Below are positions 56,104 to 64,000 of a DNA stretch of 64,000 nt, in pieces (the stretch's first letter is position 1; the number at the start of each line of letters is the position of its first letter). The position numbers were made by a program, and so were the translations under genes. The DNA is from Macrostomum hystrix. Taxonomy: Eukaryota; Platyhelminthes; Macrostomidae. The stretch lies in the NCBI GenBank assembly GCA_950097015.1, contig CATNEN010000037.1:1178001-1242000 (forward strand). Direction: 5' to 3'. The notes under the pieces are model-generated. The model saw nothing but the letters and a program-made list of their open reading frames with translations. It did no database searches and had not been told where the DNA came from.

Positions 56104-56552
56104 CGGCTCCAATTGATTTCATCCACTAGAAACAGGAAAATCTTCTGCAATTGCTAATCTGAAAAAAATTGTTAGCCTATTAGAACATTCAAAACAATCT
56201 ATGCGCGTCAGTTAATATGAATAAGCTTTTATTTGAGCTGTTTAATTCGCATACCTCATTGTTTCCTGATCTGTCGCTCTCTCGCTCGCTCTCCGGATAC
56301 GCTCGATTCTAATTGGCTGCCGGTCGCCAGTAGGGGTCTGGCTGTCCTTTAATGCTTTCCTTTAATAGTTGAGTCGACTGCGAATCTAATTTATATGAAT
56401 TCAATAATTTCGAATGTCATGACTACAAGCAAAATTTAATGTTGAGTTCAAATTATCCACTTTATAAATCATGTGATAACTTGAAAAACGAAAGTCGGGT
56501 CTGTATTCCGAGTTAAACCAAGGCTTTAGAATTACACCTGGGCCCTGAGCTA
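56104..56552 (-). promoter_or_regulatory. Probable upstream region of the bHLH gene
   Basis: Non-repetitive, includes CT-rich CTCTCTCGCTCGCTCTCCGG at 56277. No specific promoter element is identifiable; the call rests on position between the start codon and the flanking array. Confidence 0.35.
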
Positions 56553-57345
56553 GTGAACACTCAGTGGGTCATCGACTCCCATATGATCCTTCAGTGGGTC
56601 ATCGACACGCCTCTGATCCTCCAGTGGATCATCGACTCCCATATGATCCTTCAGTGGGTCATCGACTCGCCTCTGATCCTCCAGTGGGTCATCGACTTCC
56701 ATATGATCCTTCAGTGGGTCATCGACTCGCACTCTGATCCTTCAGTGGGTCATCGACTTCCATATGATCCTTCAGTGGGTCATCGACTCCAAAATGATCC
56801 TTCAGTGGGTCATCGACTCGCCTCTGATCCTCCAGTGGGTCATCGACTTCCATATGATCCTTCAGTGGGTCATCGACTCGCACTCTGATCCTTCAGTGGG
56901 TCATCGACTCCCAAATGATCCTCCAGTGGGTCATCGACTCCCATATGATCCTTCAATGGATCATCGACTCCCATATGATCCTTCAGTGGGTCATCGACTC
57001 GCCTCTGATCCTTCAGTGGATCATCGACTCCCATATGATCCTTCAGTGGATCATCGACTCCCATATGATCCTTCAGTGGGTCATCGACTCCCATATGATC
57101 CTTCAGTGGGTCATCGACTCCCAAATGATCCTTCAGTGGGTCATCGACTCCCATATGATCCTTCAGTGGGTCATCAACTCCCAAATGATCCTTCAGTGGG
57201 TCATCGACTCCCATATGTTCCTTCAGTGGGTCATCAACTCCCATATTATCACTCAGTAGGTCATGAACTCCCTCAGATCCTTCATTGGGTCATCAATTCC
57301 TCAATGATCATTCAGGGGGTCATCAATTATCCCATGATCCTCTTA
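56553..57345 (+). repeat. 30-bp tandem repeat, about 26 copies, upstream of the bHLH gene
   Basis: Unit GATCCTTCAGTGGGTCATCG plus ACTCCCATAT, with CCTCTG and CCAAAT endings and one 31-bp unit (GCACTCTGATC) that shifts frames. Diverges towards the right end. Same 30-bp length and core as the 50509-51305 array. Confidence 0.95.
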
Positions 57346-58163
57346 TCCACTCTTATCATTCTGAGGATAATCATCTCTACATTGTCGGCTTGAAAAGTTA
57401 TTATGCTCAAGTTCTAATATTTTAAGTACAATCGTTTTTGCATATGCAAATGTTTATTATATGAAGCAGCTGTGACCGGATGTGGGCTGCTGTAACAATG
57501 CTGGATAAAACAGTTTTGAGTTTGTGAGTTATCACACTCGACCCATTGACCTCCGAACCAATGACCCACTTTTTACTCGTAATTACGCAAAGTAGAAAAA
57601 ATCGAATAGCAAGCAGAAAGATATATTTGTAATTATATTACTTTATTTAAAATTTAAAGGGCCGTCTGAAGCACAGGGCTGCGCGTCGTAAGCGGGAAAG
57701 CGATGTGGGTGGTTGAATTAAAAATAGTGTATGTTGTGCTGCAAAGAAAATTTACAACTCAGATCCCAATCGCAAGTTTTTTATACCAGAGGTGTGCCAG
57801 AACTGAAACTCGGACAGTGCAGGTGTTAGGTGAGAAAATGCTGGTTAGTAAAGTTTATTGGCTATTTTGGCTTCTTTATGGACGTGCTTTGAAACATGTT
57901 TTTTCTGCGAATCCTAATTGAACTGGGCCGATTGATAAAAAGAATTCCTGTAACACAGTTTTAATGCGTGCATTAAATGCTTGTGGCCAATGAGCAACCC
58001 CGAGCAGTTGAATGCTCGCTTTAGGTAAATAAATGTCTATAGTCTATGGACGGAACTATCTAGGAGAGATATCGTGAGTACAGTACTACTCAATACTTGG
58101 TTTTCCTTGCTTAAATGTCTATGGCACTCGTGCGCTTCCTTTATCATCTAAATAAAGTAGAAA
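57346..58163. other. AT-rich intergenic region
   Basis: No supported gene; short frames at 57703-57921 lack coding character. Confidence 0.4.
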
Positions 58164-58450
58164 TTACAGATGGCCCAGTTGGACCAAGTGTACAGTCAGT
58201 TTCAGAGCTGTGTACACCTGTTCAGTCCGCGGACTGGGGGGAGCACCACACTTGCCCAAATTTCTACCCCAGTTGATGCTGATAACTTTTTTACAACTGG
58301 GCTAATTAAAACACAGCTTGCTTCCAGGCTGGACGATGAGAGGATTAGGGATCACAAGGGATCAGAAATGGACACATACTTGTCCCTCGGGATGAGGTTT
58401 GAAATCCGGACCTCTGAGTCAGAAGCCAAAAACAGTATAGCAATTCTTAA
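58164..58450 (-). mobile_element. Decayed SINE related to family A in its 3' half
   Basis: The plus strand reads GTTCAGTCCGCGGACTGGGG, then CCCAGTTGATGCTGATAAC and CAACTGGG, matching the 3' body of copy 3 in the same (reverse) orientation. The head (GAGGTTTGAAATCCGGACCT at 58393) differs from family A and may come from a different tRNA-related head. Confidence 0.6.
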
Positions 58451-59487
58451 AAAGCAGTTTAAAACAAAAGAAATAATATTACCTTCGAAATTTTCTCTGA
58501 AAATAGATAGAATAAATACATCTATAAAATATCTGCTTGCGATGCAGTTTTTTTTCTTTTTTTACAAATACTCCGATGCCGAAAATAAAAAATGCATCTA
58601 ACATGTGCGAAAATTCTGATTTTCGAAAACACCAAACTTCTGTACCTTTATAAATGGCCCTGGCTTGATTACAAATTTTAATTTCGCTTAATTATTAATC
58701 AGATGCCTTATCTATCAAGGCCTTATAAATTACAGGCATCACCAGGGAGCTCACCATCTTTGAGAGGAGCGCAATAAATCATGCCCGCTATATAAGTGTC
58801 GGATGAAGTAAAGAACATGATCATCATCAGTGTTATCTTATTGATAAGTGCTAAATTTACAAAGTACCACATTTTCATAGACATGTAGTGACATCTTTAC
58901 GATCGCTAACGAATTCAGTAAGATCTCACAGAGCGCGCTAATTTTCTTTTGAAAATCACCGCCAAAAGCCTATGAAGGGGAGGACGTTTATTTCGGATCG
59001 ATCGCATCGCATTTCACAAGATAAGCTGGCGCGGCGGACTTTCTATCGAGCTTCTGATTGGACCGCGGATCGGCAGTCCGCCTGACCGCACCGGGGAGGT
59101 TGGGGTGGCTAACGCAGGCCTGGCGGCGGTGCCCACCACCTCAGCGCCTTCACACCCGCTCACTATCATCAAACTATTTGATACCGAGATGTCTGATCGA
59201 GCACTGATCGCACAAATCCCTATGAAAAAGCTGCCACTTGTGCAGGTCATTGATAAACGTCACATAAATCTAGTTTGAGCGCTGTCACTCTTCTTCCAAA
59301 CGTTACTAAGTGATTCATGATTTATCTTGGAACTCCTGGTAAGCGAAACTAAAGATTCTTTACTCTCAAAGCTTTGCAATTTTAAAAGGTAATGAAGACT
59401 TTAAAGCTTGGAACATTTTATTATCATTGAAAGAAAAGATAATTTGAAGGAGAATTTGCAACAATGTTTTTCTATTCGCATTCACAG
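58451..59487. other. Region upstream of the bZIP exon
   Basis: 58960-59250 is GC-richer; a forward frame of about 105 codons ends at 59277 (including MSDRALIAQIPMKKLPLVQ) and could contain a first bZIP exon, but no donor with the required phase is convincing. Not called as CDS. Confidence 0.3.
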
Positions 59488-60827
59488 AAGTGCTGCAGCA
59501 GCAGCCACGGTCGCAACCGCCTCAGCTGCCATCGGCACGGCTGCAAACATCGTGTCTTGATGCACATTCGCAATACTACTTGGCAGTCTCGTCACAAGAC
59601 GTAGCATCGTCGATGGATATCAAGCCAATGTCTAACTATGCTCATCAAGAACAGGTGCCGCAGCCTCCGCACTACTATTGCCATCATTTTCATCCTATGC
59701 CCACCGGCTGCAGTGTCAATAGGGACTCGCAAGTTGTACAAAAAGGAGAATTTAGTCAACGACAACAACAGCAGCAGCAGTATTACAATTATCAGCAGCA
59801 GCAGCAACTGCGGCAGCATCAGCAACAATATTTTCACTTTTTGCATCAGCAACAGCAACAACAACAGCAACAGCAACATCAACAGCAACAGCAGCTGCAA
59901 CAGCAAAATCAACAGCAGCTGCAACAGCAACATCAACAGCAACAGCAGCTGCAACAGCAAAATCAACAGCAGCTGCAACAGCAAAATCAACAGCAGCTGC
60001 AACAGCAAAATCAACTGCAGCTGCAACAGCAACATCAACTGCAGCTGCAACAGCAACATCAACCGCAGCTGCAACAGCAACATCAACCGCAGCAGCAACT
60101 GCAACAGCAAAATCAACAGCAGCTGCAACAGCAACATCAACCGCAGCTGCAACAGCAACATCAACCGCAGCAGCAACTGCAACAGCAAAATCAACAGCAG
60201 CTGCAACAGCAACATCAACCGCAGCAGCTGCTGCAGCAGCAGCATCAGCAGCATCAGCAGCATCAGCAGCAGCAGCAGCCACTTGCCATTCCAAGTAACT
60301 CAGGAAAGCCTGATGTCAGCCGGACAGAGACGGGTGCCAACACATCCAGCTGCCATCAGCGCCGAGCAGCCACCAGGGTGCCGGAGGACCAGAAGACGGA
60401 GGCCTACTGGCGCCGACGCCAGCGCAACAACCAGTCGGCGCGCAGATCGCGCCAGAAACGGCGCCAAAATGAGCGCAGCCTGGCCGAGACTTTCAGCTCG
60501 TTGAGCGAGGAAGTCTACGCTGACCTGCTGCTGCAGTCGTGCCTACTTCGCGCTCGAAGCCTCCTTGGCGGTCGGCCGGCGGGCCCCGAGGAGGATCCAG
60601 GTAATATTTTCTACGAGGGCATCTGCTACGGCCTCAAGGAGACATTGAGAAGGCGCGGTCTCCAAACTGCTGCCTGGCTGCCGTGGCGCAGAAACGGTGC
60701 CCCCTTTGAAGACCTCCGGGCGTGGACGGACCGAGAGTTTGTGCGATTCATTAGCAGCCACTCGCAGCAGCAGCAGCAGCATCAGCAGCAGCAGCAGTCT
60801 GAGAAGGGAAGATCGAGTGATTCTTGA
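59488..60827 (+). CDS. bZIP transcription factor, CES-2/NFIL3/PAR-like basic region, with long glutamine tract
   Basis: The acceptor TTCTATTCGCATTCACAG ends at 59487 and the frame is open to TGA 60827 (445 codons from 59490); the first internal ATG is 59613 (MDIKPMSNY). About residues 90-265 are glutamine-rich (Q with H, N, L, P). The DNA-binding basic region is at about residues 300-325: EAYWRRRQRNNQSARRSRQKRR, matching the YWxxRxxNNxxAxRSRxxRR signature of PAR, NFIL3 and CES-2 bZIP proteins, which bind TTAYGTAA-type sites. The following helix (LAETFSSLSEEVYADLLLQ) is a poor leucine zipper, with leucines not in clean heptads. The C-terminal 100 residues (NIFYEGICYGLKETLRRRG) are not familiar. 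N-terminal exon(s) are probably missing upstream. Confidence 0.83.
59760..60280 (+). repeat. CAG/CAA-rich coding repeat in the bZIP gene
   Basis: Blocks of CAGCAGCTGCAACAGCAAAA and CATCAACCGCAGCTGCAACA recur with 27- to 30-bp spacing; mixed CAG and CAA codons. A 75-bp block (60061-60135 and 60136-60210) is directly duplicated. Confidence 0.85.
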
Positions 60828-60988
60828 GACCTAAAGGTCTCAAAATCGATATATCGAGAATATTTTTTATTTAGATTACCGAAGATTGAATTTTGAGCAT
60901 TGAGTTCGCGATTTTTATTACTATAAGTAGTAAAAAGTGCTCAGATTTTCACTTTGCTAAGCAGATTTATTTTCAGAGAGAATATTTG

Positions 60989-60994
60989 AATAAA
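60989..60994 (+). terminator. Polyadenylation signal AATAAA for the bZIP gene
   Basis: Canonical hexamer about 160 nt after the stop codon, same strand. Confidence 0.45.
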
Positions 60995-61603
60995 GAAAAC
61001 TTGAAAGATTTTGCATCTTCGATTTTTGATGACTTTTTTGGTTACATTCTCCCGCAAAACTTCTAAAGTTTGCTCATTCGTTGATGCATTTATCACGTTG
61101 GACAAGACAGGGCTTCAAAAATGATTTTACATTTATCTAAATTTCTGTCAAACAGAATGGCTAAAAACTGTTAACCTTAAATTAAGATCAGTGACTTTAC
61201 TAATTGAACTCAACTTTAAAAAAAGGCTGATACTTCGTATTTGATTGTGCACACGAGAGTATTTTCGACCTTTTATACTTGCAGGTGTACCTGCTAAACT
61301 TTAATAGTCAGATTTATTTAACACTTTGTTCATGCTCAACATCCATCATAATTCTACGCGTCTGTCTTTATTTCTGTTTTGCATGACTGAAATCAGTGAC
61401 TTAATAATAATAATAAAGTCGAAGATCAGTTACTACTTGTGAACAGTAGTTTGAGTGCGCATGTCTTCTTGTATTTATTTGAAGCAGTGTAACCACTGCC
61501 CCTAGCTTTGATCTGTTAAAACCCCTCTAATTGATGTAGGTACCAGCTAAAGTACCAAGCTAGTTCCCCCCTAATGCAAGTCCACTGGGGTGTTCAAGTA
61601 TAG
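60995..61603. other. AT-rich intergenic region
   Basis: No supported gene or repeat. Confidence 0.4.
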
Positions 61604-61647
61604 AATCAAGGACAACTTAATAACAAGTTATTAAGTTGTCCTTGATT
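61604..61647. repeat. Perfect inverted repeat, 21-bp arms with 2-bp centre
   Basis: Arms at 61604-61624 (AATCAAGGACAACTTAATAA plus C) and 61627-61647 are exact reverse complements separated by AA. It could form a cruciform or, if transcribed, a long hairpin. Confidence 0.93.
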
Positions 61648-61656
61648 TAATCCTAA

Positions 61657-61791
61657 AGCTTGGCCCGGCTCACGAGATTGCAAACCTAAAACTGTTTACA
61701 GCAACTGTGACCATAGACTATATGCTTAATCGGCCTAGGCCGATTAAATAATAAATGCACAGAATTAATAGCCAATAGGCCGGGCCAAGCT
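61657..61791. repeat. Nested inverted repeats: 13-bp outer arms around a 22-bp perfect palindrome
   Basis: Outer arms AGCTTGGCCCGGC (61657-61669) and its reverse complement (61779-61791) enclose a perfect palindrome at 61726-61747 centred on GGCCTAGGCC. The 135-bp structure resembles a small MITE; no target duplication was confirmed. Confidence 0.75.
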
Positions 61792-64000
61792 GGGGTTTAA
61801 ATGCACATTCACTAACTTCACAAAAGCTTCAAAAGCAAATGACCGAGTTTCATGAAAGTCCACCAAATGGATCGAAACTTTCCGCCCTTTATACTGTAAC
61901 TAATTTTCAAAGCCGCCCGAGTCAGAATCGTCTTGATTTTCAGCGATTCTTGTCAAAGACCCTGCAGTGACAAGGACTACTAGCATTGCTCTGTGTGAAC
62001 CTCTGTAAAATAATTAACTACGACGTACATAATCAATACAATGAAATCAATAATCAACACTTTCGTGGTTTTCGCCACCAGACACCCCGACGAGAATCGT
62101 TGAATATCTCGACGATGCCGATGTTTTGCGGTTCTAGAAGTTTTTTTATTGGGTAGAACGTAAAAATTTAGCCCACGTTCTGGATTTGAATGGTGATTGG
62201 CTGAATATTTTCGGAGATACTGAAAGAAGAAAACTGTGGGTAGCTGAAATGAGCCCCATGGAAATGAGCACACAGGAACAAGAGCTAACTGATTGAACCA
62301 AAGAGGCATGAGGAGGTTGGGATATCTGCCAGCGGATGACTGATCCCATCGCGCTTGGGCGGGGAAGGTGCAATACGTGTGCGTCAGCCGCGGGCCACAC
62401 AGGGACCTCGCGTTGTAGATTTGTTTAGCTGAACAAAACACACTTCGCTTCGCATTACACCTGCTCGCCCAACGCTCTGGGATATTTATCGATAGCCAAT
62501 CGCACCGTTTCACAGGCCTGTTGGGGAACTCGATGGGAAATTTCGGGCGCCGTCAATGTGTCTAGATGGCGCACATGTAATGTTGGTTGAGTTGAGCTGC
62601 TGGTAGGACTCTCGTCTGGCAGAGTTTCAAGCTCAAAGCGACTTTGGCCTGCAGGGCTCGCTTGTATTTGTATCAAATCGAGACGGTGGGTGGGGCTGCG
62701 CCAGCTTGAGGGGTGGGGCTGGCTTGAGGGGGCTTGAGCAGAGGTTGAGTCCCTTCTTGCACGCACTCGCAGGAATAAACGGAACGGAGAGAGAGGGAGG
62801 GCGGCGGAGAGCTGGTTCTGTGTGCTCAAACCAGCTCGACCATTTATTTTCTTATTCTTCTTCTCTCCTCTTGCCCGCTCCCATTGTTTGCCCGCAAGCC
62901 GATTGTGGGGTTGGCGTTCTCGATCAATATAATTGGTCTCCCTGCTGTGGCCTGTCTCAGCTCGGTGCGAGAGAGAGCATAATGGAATTTGGCCGGGGGG
63001 CTGCACAGAGGCACGCAGTGTTTTTAGCTCCGGTCTTAACCGGAACCCCTCAGCCCCACCCCCACCGTCCACCCCCTCCAAGCGGCGTCAACAGTCCCAG
63101 CTAGTCAGAAAGAATCATGAAAAGGCAGGCAGACACACAAAAGACCGTCATTGCATGCGACAAGATTGAGATGAGTTTCTGGCTGAATCAGAGGCTAGCT
63201 AGAGACATTGTAAACAGGTTGACTGCTTTTGGGCTATGCGGGTAAGCATAATTGCGGGGGCTATTGTTGTTGTTGCAACCCGAGTCTGCTAGCAGCTAGC
63301 ACAGGTGGCATTTGGGGGCTATTGTGCAGCAATCTGAGTCGGCGGGCATAAATAAATTTATTTCTCGAAGCATTGAAGCAGCATTAATTCCAGTACTCGG
63401 AATGAATGCGGCATTGTGCTGCACTCAGCTGACTCCACCTGTGTAACTAAGGCGGTAGAACAGCATTGCTTGTTAATTTAGCCCTGGCCATCGTCCACTC
63501 TGGAATGAAAGATGGTGTGCTACACAACTCAGGTGTAAAAGGTTGAGACGCCGTGGAATTCGCAATGTAAGAGATGCGTTTTCGCCACTGTCTCGGCGCA
63601 TGCCGTATGCATCCTTGTCTAACGAGTAAAAACTCGTCCAAGACCTGGTCATTTTTGCGGAGAGATGAGAATGAAAACTAGAATGATTTGAGAAGAGCTG
63701 CCTGCTTAAACTGCATCCATTTTCTTTATTAATTTGTCTGGGCTCAAGATAGGAGCAGGTAGTCGAAACTGAATTCTAAACCTGTTGCCTGAGTATGCTG
63801 CGTTTAAAATATCAAGCTTCTTTTCTATTTGTTACAACTTATGACTCTTACAGCCAGATTTCCCATTCACATAGACCCTTGGACCCTAATGTGTACCTGC
63901 GTCTGTGCAAGGCTCTCTATCTCTGTAGATTTGTTTGAAAGAAGCAAGCGATGCTCTGTGAAGTAAAGGCATATTTGAGAAACAGAAAACAGAAAAAAGC
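61792..64000. other. Unassigned right-edge region
   Basis: 62440-63110 is GC-richer, with CpG and GA/CT runs and overlapping open frames on both strands (reverse 62455-63081, forward 62706-63104) that show no domain, codon periodicity or splice context. It may be a promoter or 5' region of a gene beyond the window. The rest shows nothing. Confidence 0.35.

Noticed and set aside
11587-57345. CRISPR-like repeats
   Set aside because: Arrays are head-to-tail without unique spacers, in animal DNA; plain minisatellites.
62455-63104. Overlapping open frames on both strands (208 and 132 codons)
   Set aside because: GC-rich, low-complexity sequence with no domain and no preferred strand.

Overview
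This is animal nuclear DNA. Evidence: spliced genes with GT-AG introns whose phases match, metazoan protein families (a stonin/stoned-B endocytic adaptor, a class A GPCR, a Fer3-type bHLH factor, a CES-2/NFIL3-type bZIP factor), long CAG/CAA glutamine tracts, tRNA-derived SINEs, a Helitron remnant and an LTR retrotransposon. Coding DNA is GC-rich, intergenic DNA is AT-rich, and roughly a third of the window (about 20 kb) is minisatellite. That profile suits a repeat-rich lophotrochozoan such as a free-living flatworm of the Macrostomum type, but the species is an inference and could be wrong.

Layout. 0-1.5 kb: reverse-strand Pif1-type helicase fragment and a putative Helitron 5' terminus. 2.4-3.8 kb: inverted-repeat element followed by a degenerate 23-bp array. 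3.98-8.45 kb: LTR retrotransposon of the Ty3/gypsy type, with both LTRs and a 5-bp target duplication but a frame-broken pol. 10.4-11.6 kb: unassigned protein gene that runs directly into a 54-bp array (11.6-13.9 kb). 14-20.9 kb: arrays of 24, 34, 4, 20 and 20 bp around a SINE. 21.0-22.2 kb: intronless GPCR, reverse strand. 22.5-33.4 kb: an almost gene-free block of arrays (28, 54, 15, 14, 3, 18/21 and 34 bp) with one SINE. 35.4-43.5 kb: four-exon stonin gene encoding about 2,027 residues. 44.9-47.4 kb: glutamine-rich gene of two or three exons, function unknown. 48.3-50.1 kb: SINE cluster, one copy sitting inside a 74-bp tandem repeat. 50.5-57.3 kb: Fer3-like bHLH gene on the reverse strand, its single 4.1-kb intron almost entirely an 8-bp satellite, the gene bracketed by two arrays of one 30-bp family. 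59.5-60.8 kb: bZIP gene. 61.6-61.8 kb: perfect inverted repeat plus palindrome. The rest is unassigned.

The genes do not form an operon or pathway. The window's distinguishing trait is that nearly every gene is touched by its own minisatellite: at a splice donor (stonin), near an acceptor (bHLH), at a stop codon (the 10.4-kb gene) or inside coding sequence (stonin octapeptide, bZIP glutamine tract). Very long stop-free frames in several arrays follow from unit length and lack of stops and are not annotated as genes.
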